From Nipponacmea schrenckii (lineage: Eukaryota > Mollusca > Gastropoda > Lottiidae), in assembly GCA_030562195.1 (NCBI GenBank), contig CM060199.1, positions 22,278,338 through 22,342,337 of the forward strand: a DNA stretch of 64,000 bases. Direction: 5' to 3'. A program made the position numbers and the translations under genes. The notes below the pieces were generated by a model. The model saw only the letters and a program-made list of their open reading frames with translations. It was not told the origin of the DNA and searched no databases. Numbering within the stretch: position 1 is the stretch's first letter; the number at the start of each line of letters is the position of its first letter. Below are positions 21,261 through 32,317 of the stretch, one piece after another.

Positions 21261-21675
21261 CTTGGACTGGATTCTAATTCTTTAATCATCTGTTTGTCTG
21301 CTTCGTGTCGAAATTGTAAGTCTTCATTTCTGTATAGTTTATCGTGTTTTAGTGCAGCAGCATCAACTCTATTAACAGGTTCTTCACCTGGTTTTGGATT
21401 ATCATTTTCATCTAGTCTAGTTCCCGGACCAGTGTAATTATGACCTGGAAGATGTTTCTCACCTTTATATTTAGCCCATGGAAAACCGGGAAAATTAGTT
21501 AGAGATTTTTGAATGTCTCCTGATCCGAAATAAGTTGTAGGGGAGTGAATGTTTATTAAAGACATTTTTTGGTTATTTAAAAAATCAAATAGTAGTAATA
21601 GAGCTTACAGATATCCGGTTGCTCGAAGCGGAGCGGAGCGAAGCGGAGGGGTGCCGGATATCTGTAAGCTCTATT
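21261..21675 (-). repeat. Right terminal inverted repeat of Polinton copy B, with PLA2-like gene fragment
   Basis: Reverse complement of the left TIR. It holds the first part of the PLA2-like gene with a proper ATG at 21565 (MSLINIHSPTTYFGSG) and keeps GHNYTGPGTRLD and AAALKHDKLYRN. The frame leaves homology near 21261. The terminal hairpin is at 21597-21675. Confidence 0.88.
21597..21675. repeat. Terminal hairpin of right TIR
   Basis: 22-bp perfect arms (21597-21618 and 21654-21675) with a 35-base loop. It is the inverted counterpart of 9697-9775, with only a few loop substitutions. Confidence 0.9.
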
Positions 21676-24435
21676 AGTACTTACAATCTTGTGGCGAGAT
21701 TTTGAACAGTTTTGATAAATGCTTGAAATCAAAATTTTGTCTGAGTTTCATTAAACAAGTAAAAGTTGATCTTGAAGGTAAATATTATCCAAGCTGCTTA
21801 CAGTTTTTGTAAAAGTAAAAGGCGTATTACAAATATTGGGTACTAAAAATTTGAATATATTAGAAAATTGTTCATTTGAAAACCCAGTATAATATTTATA
21901 ATCATCAATTTTCTTATCCACTTTAAAATGTTTACAACTAAATCTATCAATAATGTCAACATTACTTTCTGGTAATGGGCGTTGAACATTTGTCATTTCT
22001 TTCTCTTTAACAATCCTCATTAAATTTTCCTTTTCTAATATGAGTTTAGCCATTTCTTCTTTGATCTTAGTATTTTCAGAAACAAGTGCCAACATGGCTA
22101 ATAGGTCAGGTTCTGAAAATAAAACCCCCCAAAAAACCAAAGAATTATGTAGGTTATCTCCTTATCCCATACAGACCAAAAAATAAAAATACAAGTACCA
22201 TGCTAAATAATAATAAATTATGGTAATTATTACTCTCTGGCAGTGGACATGGCAGAATGTCAAAGAATAGAGAAAAGTACAAGACAGCAGTCAGATAATC
22301 CTGTGTGGTTCACAGAAAGAAAAAAAAAGGATAACAGCTTCAAATTTTGGACTTGTAATGCAAAGAAAGAAAGAAATAAATGATTCATTTTTAAAAAATA
22401 CATTTGATAAAAATCAATTTGTATCTGCCCCAACCTCATATGGTAAAGCCAATGAAAAAATTACCAAACAAATGTACATTAAAAAAACTCACAATCATCT
22501 ACATGATATTGGACTCATCATCAACCCATCTTTTCCATTTCTTGGTGCATCTCCAGATGGAATTGTATGTGAAAATTCCTCCAGTGGACTTATTTTAGTT
22601 AAATGTCCATATTCTGCCAGAGACCTAACAATTGAGGAGGCATGTAGGGAGAAAGATTTCTTTCTTGAGCAAACTGGAAACACTTTTTCATTAAAACAGG
22701 ATCACAAGCATTGGTACCAAGTGCAGGGACAGCTTCTGGTTACTGGAGCCCCATTCTGTCACTTTGTTACATTCACCAGGAATGACTTTGCCATGGTTAA
22801 AATAATGCCCCATACTGACACAATGAAAGCTTTACTTGAAAAGCTAACGTCATGTTATGTAGATCATTTTAAACCATATTTCCACACGTAGATTTAAAAC
22901 TTTGATGATTTGCTAGAAATCAGACCAAATTTTCGTTCCGTATAATCATTAGCTTGTACTCACCCACTCCAGTTAGGGTCTTACAGATTTGCTATATATA
23001 TTCATTTCATTCACCGCTAACCAATAAAATTTCTTACCTCCCCAGAGCTGTGATTATGTTTAGCGAACAAAAAATGTGAATAACTAGTCTAATGCTTCTT
23101 GGAGTACACCATTTAAATTTGTTTTCACATAATCCCAAGTTGCCATGTAAATTAAATCAACTTTGTGAATAATTACCAGTTTGTTCATTTTCTTTATTCT
23201 GTTCATTTTGTGATATGTGAGCTTCTGCTTGAACATCTTTAATAACAACCTCATTACTATTGGAACATGCCACAGGGCTGTTTTCTTGTACATAGTCACC
23301 ATTCAACATCACCCTAAAATAATTTTGTTTAAACGTTGAAGAAATGGATCATTATTAATTAACGTCAGAGTCAGGTTTTATAGTTAATTAACTCATTAGA
23401 TTATTTACTATGCTGAGAGTACAGCAAGTCACCAGTCAATATGTGTTCCAAACTACTGTATTTCATCCATGAGTATAATTGCTGTTATTATCATCAAATT
23501 CTGGCTTAATGATTTAATACACATCATTGTTTTGAAACAGATAGTAGAGTGTATCAAGCCTAATATATATCCAGATATGATAATCTGCTTTCTCTCAAGT
23601 CAAGTGTAGTAGGTTAATTAATTTTCTATAATCATTGAAATTAGGCTACAGAAGAGTTTAATATTATAGGCCTCCTTATATTTACCTGTATGTGTCAGAA
23701 AAACTTTTTGTTTCTTGCATTGGAACCTCAATGTACCTCTGTTTTAGTGGGGGTCGTATTGTCCTTGGGGTAGATTTTTGGTCAGTTGGAAGTGCTGGCA
23801 GCGGATCAGGATAATCTGGAGTTGGATTACTGTCCTTGAAATGCTGAAATAAGAAATTAACAGTATTTTGGAATATTATTATGGGTACGTTGGTGTCAGT
23901 ATTGAAATCGAAAGTAGATACAGACAATTCGACCGGAAAATCTCTTGGCCCATCTATTATGGTGTCTATATATATCCGACTTTATTCTCTTGTATTATTT
24001 ACGTGGACGAGGTAGAAAACAATCTACAAACTATCAAAATAAATACGTCATATTTTACTTTTTCTACTAAGCCTAGGCCGGAATAGGATCAAGAAGGGTA
24101 TGCGAACTGTTGAGTCTATAGCCAATAGGCCAATATGCCAACCACTCTTTCGTGTTTTCAAAAAGGGACTAACACATGCTAGGCCTACATGATAAGTTTT
24201 GATAAGTGGGCGCCATTTCCTTGGTGCAAACGTAGTAGTGTTTTGCCTTCACTCGGTTCTTCAGCAAATCTTCATTAAGTTGGTGGTACGGTCTACCGCA
24301 TAAACGTATCCATCTAAGACATTTTGTGAGATTTCTTGTGGGCTTCGGGAATGGAATGAAACTCACGCTTCCAGTAAGTCTCTCTGGGTACCTTGTATCC
24401 GAATTGCACGTCCCCCAACTGCAACGTTTGACCAT
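21676..24435 (-). pseudogene. Four-exon THAP-domain transposase gene (ISL2EU-like), 3' cut by Polinton
   Basis: Exon 1 24435-24220 encodes a THAP zinc finger (MVKRCSWGTC..., FIPFPKP, YYVCTK). Exon 2 23843-23686 supplies the zinc-binding His (HFKDSNPTP). Exon 3 is 23313-23177. Exon 4 starts at 22112 (EPDLLAML coiled coil, YYTGFSNEQFSNIFKFLVP, DQLLLV). Introns 2 and 3 have GT-AG ends and phases 2 and 1 that join cleanly; intron 1 has AG but its donor reads GA, probably a mutation. Exon 4 has a frame change at 21751 and its pattern then continues (LMKLRQNF) to the Polinton end at 21675, so the catalytic domain is gone from here. The coiled coil, YTG...P and LLLTLMKLR-like order fits ISL2EU/IS4EU-type transposases; the superfamily call is from memory. 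Confidence 0.68.
22240..22891 (+). pseudogene. YqaJ-type (lambda exonuclease-like) nuclease exon, active site altered
   Basis: In the A-run at 22321 the frame shifts by one base; upstream VWFTERKKR and downstream ITASNFG are the family start. Then GLIINPSFPFLGASPDGIV (catalytic Asp) and GLILVKCPYSARD, where the family E-x-K motif should read E-V-K; here the Glu is Leu. The C-terminal HKHWYQVQGQL helix (QxxxY-like region) is present, ending at TAG 22891. It lies antisense within intron 3 of the THAP transposase gene. ISL2EU elements are reported to carry a transposase and a YqaJ nuclease, so both probably belong to one element. Confidence 0.75.
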
Positions 24436-24979
24436 TTTAAGTCAATGTTTACATCTAAAACGAAGTTGACGGAACAAAAATGACAGCTACCTACTGCGCG
24501 AGCTATCCGGAAATAACAGGCATTTTGATTGGCTGTTAAAAGTCTGACGTCATATTTGATTGACATCTGGCGATACGTCAATTGCAATGTCCAATGTGTT
24601 GAAGGCAGGTATGCAAGGGCACTTGATGGATTGATATGGCGATGTAGAACTAGTAGTAAAATATCTTTGAATGGTCCTATTTGCAATTATGGCAAATTTT
24701 GGGATTAACTTATCTTTGGGTCTACAGCTGTGGCTCTTCCAGAGGTTTATTTTGTAGATCAGACAATGAGAGGGTTATAAATTTATTCCGGGCGCACAAT
24801 AGTCGATTTGAATCAGTTTCGTCGAGATGTGTGCGTTTAATATTTTATTAACCATCCAATCAATTAGGTAGTGTAGGGTAAATTGTTGAAATTTATGAAA
24901 GTTTGTTTGCCAGACGCCAAAATAATGTTGGACATTTTGTTCCTGGATCTTTAGTGGGTATGATCTGGCTCAGAAACTA

Positions 24980-25297
24980 GGATTTCTTGTACCAGTTGCC
25001 TAGAGAAATACTGCAACATTGATACCGAAAAATTAACAGCGGATCCTTCCCGGAACAACAATATGTTCGGATCAGTGAGCAGCATACAATAACTTGGGAA
25101 ATCTTGGTTATATACACCGAACTGTTAATCAAACACAAAATTTTGTTGACCCAGTGACTGGTGCGACTACTAATCGTGTAGAGGGAATGTGGCAAAAAGC
25201 CGAAAGTAAAATGAAAGTTAAGCAGGGTACTAGTAGGGAATTGATTGCTGACTACATGGCTGAAATGTGTCACCAACGTTTCAGAGCTCATCCTTAA
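24980..25297 (+). pseudogene. Merlin/ISXO2-like transposase C-terminal fragment
   Basis: Reading from about 24980: FLVPVA, TATLIP, LPGTTICSDQ, AAYNNLGNLGYIHRTVNQ, NFVDPVTGATTNRVEGMWQ, then GTSRELIADYMAEM. This is the DDE half of ISXO2/IS1016-type transposases, with the middle Asp in ICSDQ and the catalytic Glu in NRVEGMW. Three in-frame stops are present, one (TGA) exactly where the family has Trp after SDQ. No TIR is visible. Confidence 0.78.
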
Positions 25298-26575
25298 TAT
25301 GAGTTTGGGTTCCAAATAGCCAATGAATTATTCCAGGTATAAATTTGCCTTTTTCTCTTGCCAAATTTTGATCATATGAAACCATAGCCACAATAAAAAC
25401 ATCACAAACGGGATCAACAAAAATAAATACTTAGAAATAAAACAAAGCACCAATCCGAATCGCAACACGAAATCCAAAACAACATTTTTATAAAACAAAG
25501 GCAACAGCTTGAACTTTTCAAATGAGGAAATACATCAATATTAACTGTTTTAGATCTTTTAAACACCGCCTTTGTAGAAAAGTTCTCCATACGATCAATT
25601 CATTCTTCATCATTTTAATAAGATATAAAAAAACGATAATTTGATGAATCAAGGACCTTTATTTCTTGATTTAACAGACATACCGTTTTGTTGGATATGT
25701 TACCGTTTTTACAAAATTTATAATACCTACCCAGCTGCACAGGTACAGTATGTGAATGTACGTGAACGTGACAGTAGTGCCCATACTTGATGATCAGGCC
25801 TGGACTTACTCGATGCAGTATAAAAGGAAGAACTCACAGAGCATTTCACATTAAACACATTCGTCATCAATGTTATGAAATTTTATTGAATGAACATGGC
25901 CGTCCTGGTAGAGGATCACGGCTTTTAGCAAACTCTCCCTAAGCACGCAATAAAAGTTCTGGTTTTGACCCCTAACCTTTTCTTTCTTTTAGATATGCTT
26001 TGAGTCTCATGTCATCAAATCCAACCTCTTCATTTTCGTTGACGTCGTTGTCATACGACGCCATTTTCGGAGTACTAACCGAAGTCAACGTCGATCAAGT
26101 AGAATAACTCTACGAGTAGAATTAAAGGGAGGTAACAACGCTTTTTCTCTTCGAAAAGTCGAATACATCAAAATCGATCTTTAATCCGATAAATCCACAA
26201 CATCAAGTTGTTAATTATAAAACGCTTAATAAATCCATTAAACGACTTTTGACGAGTGTATATTCTAACACCTATTATCCATTGAAGTTATAGCCCTGTT
26301 CAATAAGTGTTGTTACCTTCCTTGAATATACCTCCCTTCACAAACTCTTCTATCACTGAATAACGGCGTTTGGACTTCCGGAGAGCAATGCTGGCCGACA
26401 ACGTAATGTGTCTTTAGTAATTACAGGGGAAAAATAGTGAATGGAATACAGTAACACTTCACAGATTTCCAGCTAACACACAGTTACAGAGGGCCTGGCC
26501 TCATCGAATTAGGATTGTCAGTTCAAAGTTTCACTTTAATGAAAAGAATGAACGGCTCTGCTCCGCACACTTCAG
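25298..26575. other. No gene recognised; short inverted repeat and TATA-like site
   Basis: AT-rich sequence. A weak inverted pair GGGAGGTAACAACGC (26127-26141) and its near-complement around 26304-26325 could bound a 200-bp MITE. See the separate TATA entry. No coding signature found. Confidence 0.4.
25819..25827 (+). promoter_or_regulatory. Candidate TATA box
   Basis: TATAAAAGG with a plausible initiator-like TCACATT 27 bases downstream. Nothing recognisable is transcribed from it in the window. It may be a chance match or the promoter of a decayed element. Confidence 0.25.
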
Positions 26576-29339
26576 TAGGGTGTTCAGGTCATTTTTTGTT
26601 TATGAACAGTGAAAATAGGCTCAAATTAACCAGCTCTTTTCAAAGGTGGAAATACAGTTTAGAGAATGAAAATATCTCAATTAGAACAAAAGTTATGGCA
26701 GTTTGAAGTCGAGAAATCGGGGGTGATTTTGTCTAAAATGCTCCTTCTTTGGCTCAACAAAAAGGTCAAAGGTTAACGACTAAAAAAGGAGAAATTTAAT
26801 GAAAAAAGATCCATAAAAATACAAATATAATATTTAATTTTAAAGATATTTACAAAATTCTTTTGGTTTCTTTTTTGGCGAATTTCAACAAATTCTAGGT
26901 AAAAAAAAAAAAATTCCGCGCAATTTATGTCGGCCATTTTGTTTCCAAAAGACATAAATTTTTAAAATTCCATTCCATTACAATTTAGATGAAGTACCAT
27001 TTGAGATTAAAATTTACACAGTTTGTTACCATGGTAACCATTTTTATTCAAGATGGCCGCCACTTCGTACGCGACGATGCAAATATTTCCAAAAAATTTT
27101 TCATTCACTAAATATGAACTTGTCATATATCATTTTAAAGCTCTTTTTTACAGTATTCTAATGGTACCAGAATTAACCACATAAAACATAGCAGTCAAAT
27201 ACTATAACCCCTGTAAGATTTACAAAAAAAGCAATAAAAAAATAAATTTAAAAAAAATTGAAAAAATATAAATGTAAGTCCTAAAAGCTAACTTGGTCAC
27301 AGCAAATTATCTCCCTTTGGCCACACATTGATTTCAACTCACATTTCCCAGAGTTGTTCAAAATTTGAACCTAAAAAGGATGCCAGTACTAAAAAAAAAA
27401 AGGAAAATATATACTAGTAATTCTCTTAAAAATATTTAAAATGGAATTTTTTTTTTTTAAATTATAGACCATAACTCTGCCTTGGTCTAACTAAGTAGCA
27501 AATTGGTTCCATATGACCACAAGGTGAATTAAATTCTCATACCACACTTTTGTTTAAAACATAAAACTCCTAAAAAAATTATAAAAAAAAAAATTAAAAA
27601 AGTCCTAAAAATTTTGTCAAGTGCTAACCCTAACTATGTCAAAGCTAGGGTTAACAAATTATCTCCCTTTGACCACAGGCTGTAATCAGATTAGAAGTCA
27701 ACTAAAGAAAATATCAAAATTTAAAAAAACTTCACAAATTTTTTTTTTAACTTGTCAAATTATCCTCCACAACCCCTTGACAAGTTCTGTGAAACATAAT
27801 TTGCCAAATTTAGGTTGATTTTCACTACCGGTAACTGTTTTTCTTTTCCAACCTACAATTAAAGAAAAGAAAGAGTTTAAGTCAGGTCTAACTGAGATCT
27901 AGCAATATTACACACCTTTGTGGAACAAATGTAATCGTTACTAATAAAAAATATGTTTTCCATGAATGTGGGTTTTCTTGTAAATTACTATAGGTAGGCC
28001 CAACTAGGCCTAAGCTTAGACCTACTAAACTAGATAATATAGGCCTACTGTCATTCATGATATTCCAGATTCTTCTATTAAAATATTCACTTACTTTAAC
28101 AACAACAAAATTAATGTTTAATTATAACTTAACATAAAACTGTTGATTTCCATCACCTGTAATGAATAAGGTAAAAATCATAAATATGTCCATATTATTA
28201 ATTATTAGGTCTCATAATTTATAGACTAGGCCTACACCTAATCATAGACCCCAATTATTTAATGGTAATGGTAGTATCAGAGTAAATCACGCTAGGAATA
28301 TGGATTTCTTCAACTAAATTTCTATAAAGTTGGCAAAAAAAAAAAAGATTTTCATTACTTTTCTTTACTTTTGTGCTTAGCTTTTGAGAAATTGAAAGTC
28401 AAAAAATGTAAACATTCAACGATTTTGCTGTGGGAAGGAACAATGAAAATCGGGTCTTTTGAAAACAACCTTCATCAAATGATGAATTCCATTTATTCTC
28501 ATTTCTAGAAACCCAATTTTAGAAAAATTCGCTATAATTTTAGACTATTTATTTATCCTGTTTTAAAAGATAAAAAACTTCAAATTTACCGTTAGTTTCC
28601 ATGACTGTGGTTGAAAGTTCAAAATGTGTAGTCGAAGTCGTTCAGACATCTACTATCATTAACTGCATCACTGTCATTTACGTCATATTGATCAAGCCTT
28701 ATTCGGTGTATCACGTGATGCGCAAGTGTATCACGTAACACACAACCGGCAAACTTCAAAGGAATCTGATTCTGTACCACCCTACCTATTTTCAAATCAA
28801 TTTCCGGGAGAACTGGCTGAACGGAATAAGTAAAACTCAAAAAAGGAATGTCACTCGATATACATAGAAACATTATCCGAGTGAAGAAAGTTTTCATCGT
28901 ACCTGGAAATGTCCGAAAATTTGAGCTTTCCACGTATTTTCGACGCTATTTTTACAAATTTTATAATTTTTTTTTGTTCACTCGAATTTATAATATTCAT
29001 CCATTTCTCTAATCACCAGTACCACTTTTGTCAAAATCGATGCAGTCAATTCTCCCGGAAATTCGTTTAAAAAAAGCTTCCATTTTCGCAAAAAATGGAG
29101 TCATTGGCGATAAAATGGCCGACGGTCGAAAAAATCGACTTCAACTTGAAATTTCTCGAAAACGAGTCGATATCAAAATTATTAAAAAACCTTGTTGAAA
29201 AGCTTATTCAATTTCATATTTACTGATATATAATATGTCTTGGTATAAAATCGTGGGATTTGGGGAGGAATTGTTGAAGACGTGAAGGTAACGATTTCGC
29301 CATTTTAGACAAGATTGCGTGACGTCACTGAACACCCTA
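26576..29339. mobile_element. Candidate 2.76-kb non-coding DNA element
   Basis: Ends TAGGGTGTTCA (26576-26586) and TGAACACCCTA (29329-29339), each followed outward by ACTTCAG (26569-26575 and 29340-29346), a 7-bp direct repeat in the position of a target duplication. The TIR match stops after 11 bp. The interior is AT-rich with A- and T-runs and no coding pattern. The TSD length is unusual, so the assignment is tentative. Confidence 0.4.
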
Positions 29340-29932
29340 ACTTCAGTGAGGGAAAATACTTAGGAAATCATGTTCCTACTTTTAGGTATTCTAGCTAAAA
29401 AAAAAAAAAAAAAAAAAAAAAATTAAGCCAAATTTTTGTATAGGAGAAAGTGGAGCTGCATCAAGTTTTTAAAATTATTTTTAGAATATGAAGATGCCTC
29501 TTAAGTTTGAGGTATTTTTGATTTATTTTCCTAGGTATATTCATAAAAAATGCAATTCAGGGGAAAGAACTACATATTCTTACCTGTGACTTGGATGACA
29601 AATAATTTTCAATGACCCATAAAGGGAAATAACTATGTGTATATCCTACCTGTTAGGAAATCTATAGTCTATTTCCTATATCATATGAATTACTTTCATA
29701 TAATTTACTTGTTGCAGGGCCTGGGAATAAATGAGTTTGTACATGAAACGTAAAATTAAGTCCAAACACTTAAAAAAAATTCTTGATAAAGCCATGAAAA
29801 AAAAAAACTCACCCTCGGATAGAAACATAGCCTTCCTTATAATCCTCGATTAGTTCAGGATGGTTAAGATAAAATATTTCACCCTGACATTCTTCCTCAT
29901 TTGTCTTCCAGTATAAAATCTGAACAAAAAAT
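29340..29932. other. Spacer with a 25-base A-run; no gene
   Basis: Includes the poly-A run at about 29398-29422 and ordinary AT-rich sequence up to the TIR at 29933. Nothing recognised. Confidence 0.5.
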
Positions 29933-31838
29933 GAAGAGTTTCATCGCAAAACGAGATATATCCATTTTAGTCAATTTGATAAAAATTACATTTTTCACCG
30001 ACAATATACATAACTTGGGAAGAAAGCCATAGTTTGTATTTAGACTTTATTCTATGAATACTTCAACATCTAACATTAAATACAAATCTGAAATTTTAAG
30101 TTTTTGAAAAAAAAAGAACTTTGATAATTTTTTTGGCAAAACACAACTTATCCATAAGTGACAAATTTTACAAAATGAGACATATCCGTCATGCATAGGA
30201 AAATTGATGAACAAAACGATTCATAAAGTTCACAGATTAAATCTACGTAATCATTAGTCTAACTATCAGAATTACCATCACTATCAGATTCAGTGTTGTT
30301 ATCTCCAGCATTTGACAAAGCTCCGCGATAGTAATCCATAATATCAGGAGGGGCTCCAATTTCGGCAAGTAACTTTTCAACATCGGCCTTTTTTGCTGCC
30401 TTTACAGTAGAGACCATCTCAAGAGGCTTTGGTTTGAAGTTTGTCCACTGCTTCCCACGTTTCAGAACCGAATGGTAACAGTATTCTGCAGCATAGGTTG
30501 TTTTGAACCCAATCTTGTCACTCGTGATGGACAGCATCCGGGCATCACTAATCCTGAAAGACCTCTGTGATTTTACAAAATCTTGTGTTTCAGATTTGAA
30601 ATCCTGTGCATTCCAATCAACACCATAAATGTACAGGTTACCATGTTTGCGTAATATATCATAGTAGCCATTGGGGTGGAGGATTGTGTCGTGCTTACGT
30701 ATCATCTGCTCAATTCGGCCGAACACTCTGTCAGCTGGCAAAAAACTATGTCCAGGAATGGGGAAAGTGAATTCGATTCTAACCTCATGACATAATGATT
30801 TTCGTAATGCACAGAGCATGGACAATACATTCATGTTCTTGTTTTGTCCAAAGCAGGAATCACTGAAGAGTCTTAGTTTATCCTTTTGGCGTAAAGTACC
30901 CTTCAATCGAACCCGAAGACAGTCGTCCAATGCAGAGGCAATCATGTTCGAGTCTTTTTTGTTTTCGTTCTCCATCCACACATACAGATGGACATCATTC
31001 CGATTCTGCTCACTGTCTTTACCGTGATGCACGACCACACCAAAGAGATAGAGGTAGAGCTGTCTTGAATAGTAGGCCTGTCCGATTGACGTTCGGGGCA
31101 GAGCCATGTTTTGCATCATGTCGAAGCAAATAGTGAGCGCTGTAGGGTCAACAATACCCAGTTGGTCATAAAAAACTCTAGCTCGTCTACGATGCAGGAT
31201 AAACATAGCTGCTTTTGTTCGTTTATCTTCATCTGTCAAACTAGGATCCTTCATGGAAAGACCATGCTTCGTGCAGGTGGCACATGAATCAGTTGCTGGG
31301 TGCCCAAATCCAAGATTAAAATCTCTTGTAAGTATAGAATAGTATAGTGAATAGCTGACTTGGTCGTGATTCTGTTGCTTGAAAAGTTCATGCATACGTC
31401 GCACCGAAAGATCCGAGGGTAAGTACTTGCGTCCAGGGGCTCCCCTTCGCCCATAATGGCTTGCCGACAAGTAAATGTCTGGATGTGTGCCTTGACCTGG
31501 TCTCGTTTCTTACTCACTTCATCGGCATTGCGCATCCCTCCGCGGTTTTCAGGGCGTGGCTCGGCATTGGTTGTGTAATTTTGGGGCAATACGGGATGGT
31601 CTGTCTTTGCTGATACCTGGAATGATACAAACGAAAATCACCATTACAGTACAGAGTATTCAATATCCAGAAAATAAATCCTAATCGGTGAACAAACAGG
31701 AAGCACTCACATCCATTATTAATGTAATTCTGGCATATTTTTGTTGTAATGACCTGCAACGGTAAGGACAGAAATATATTGTAGATTCATATACCGTTTT
31801 TCTATATTTAAAGAGAACGAATATACAGGCATGGTTCA

Positions 31839-31853
31839 CCCCCCCCCCCCCCC
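31839..31853 (+). repeat. C homopolymer
   Basis: Fifteen C in a row; a second run of thirteen is at 32380-32392. Both lie in the intron of the DUF7869-type gene, on either side of the SINE. The minus strand is G-run rich and such runs are prone to assembly error. Confidence 0.9.
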
Positions 31854-31936
31854 TTTCCGCTCGTTGGCCACCTGAGGTGAACGAAAAAAGAAGCTTGGCA
31901 TGTAAACCAGAGGTGCATACCCCGCAAATGACCTTA

Positions 31937-32317
31937 TGGGGCCGCGGTGGCTCAGTGAGTTAGACGCTTGCTCGCTAGCTTGAAGGTCCAGGGTTCAATC
32001 CCGGCGTTGATCGAGATTTTACCTTCGGATTTTTCAGCCCGGTTTCCCCATGTCAGTGATGCAGGTCGGAGGGGCTGACATGGAAAAAGCGTCTAGTCGT
32101 TGGGATGGGACAATAAACTGAGGCCCCGTGTGCTACAGGCTGTGCACGTTAAAGATCCCTCGACAGTTGGAAATCGATAATAAGAGTAGGCAAATGCCGC
32201 TGTCCTGGCAAAATTTCCCTCATTGTACACTGCATGGCCTTTTGCCCGTCCTCATTAGCCCAACTAGGTGCAGAAGAGCAGGACCTAAAACTCCATTTCA
32301 ATTCATTTCATTTCATT
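31937..32317 (+). mobile_element. tRNA-derived SINE with 13-bp target duplication
   Basis: A box TGGCTCAGTGA (31948-31958) and B box GGTTCAATCC (31992-32001), an unrelated central body (GTGCACGTTAAAGATCC near 32142), and a CATTT-repeat 3' tail. It is flanked by GCAAATGACCTTA at 31924-31936 and 32318-32330. It inserted into the intron of the DUF7869-type gene, so it is younger than that transposon copy. Confidence 0.9.

Larger units (their letters stand above)
9697..21675 (+). mobile_element. Polinton/Maverick copy B with both TIRs, internal deletion and nested insertion
   Basis: Bounded by inverted repeats of about 415-438 bp (9697-10134 and 21261-21675), each starting with the same 22-bp-arm hairpin. 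Plus-strand gene order: PLA2-like/integrase, protease, fibre-like protein, membrane protein, small protein, PolB N-terminus, then an abrupt fusion at 19797 to the minus-strand pVI-like gene. Relative to copy A, about 7.2 kb between 1536 and 8757 is missing, with one base of microhomology at the join. Without the 4.6-kb insertion and with the deletion filled, the element would be roughly 13-15 kb, a normal Polinton size. No 6-bp target duplication is evident (CTGAAT on the left, ATTAGT on the right). Confidence 0.88.

Noticed and set aside
9694..21678. 6-bp target duplication for Polinton copy B
   Set aside because: CTGAAT and ATTAGT match at only three of six positions, and shifting the border by a few bases did not help.
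24169..24219. Extension of THAP exon 1 frame past CTK with the zinc His missing
   Set aside because: Exon 2 begins with H-F in matching phase, so the apparent loss of His is explained by an intron whose donor has mutated.
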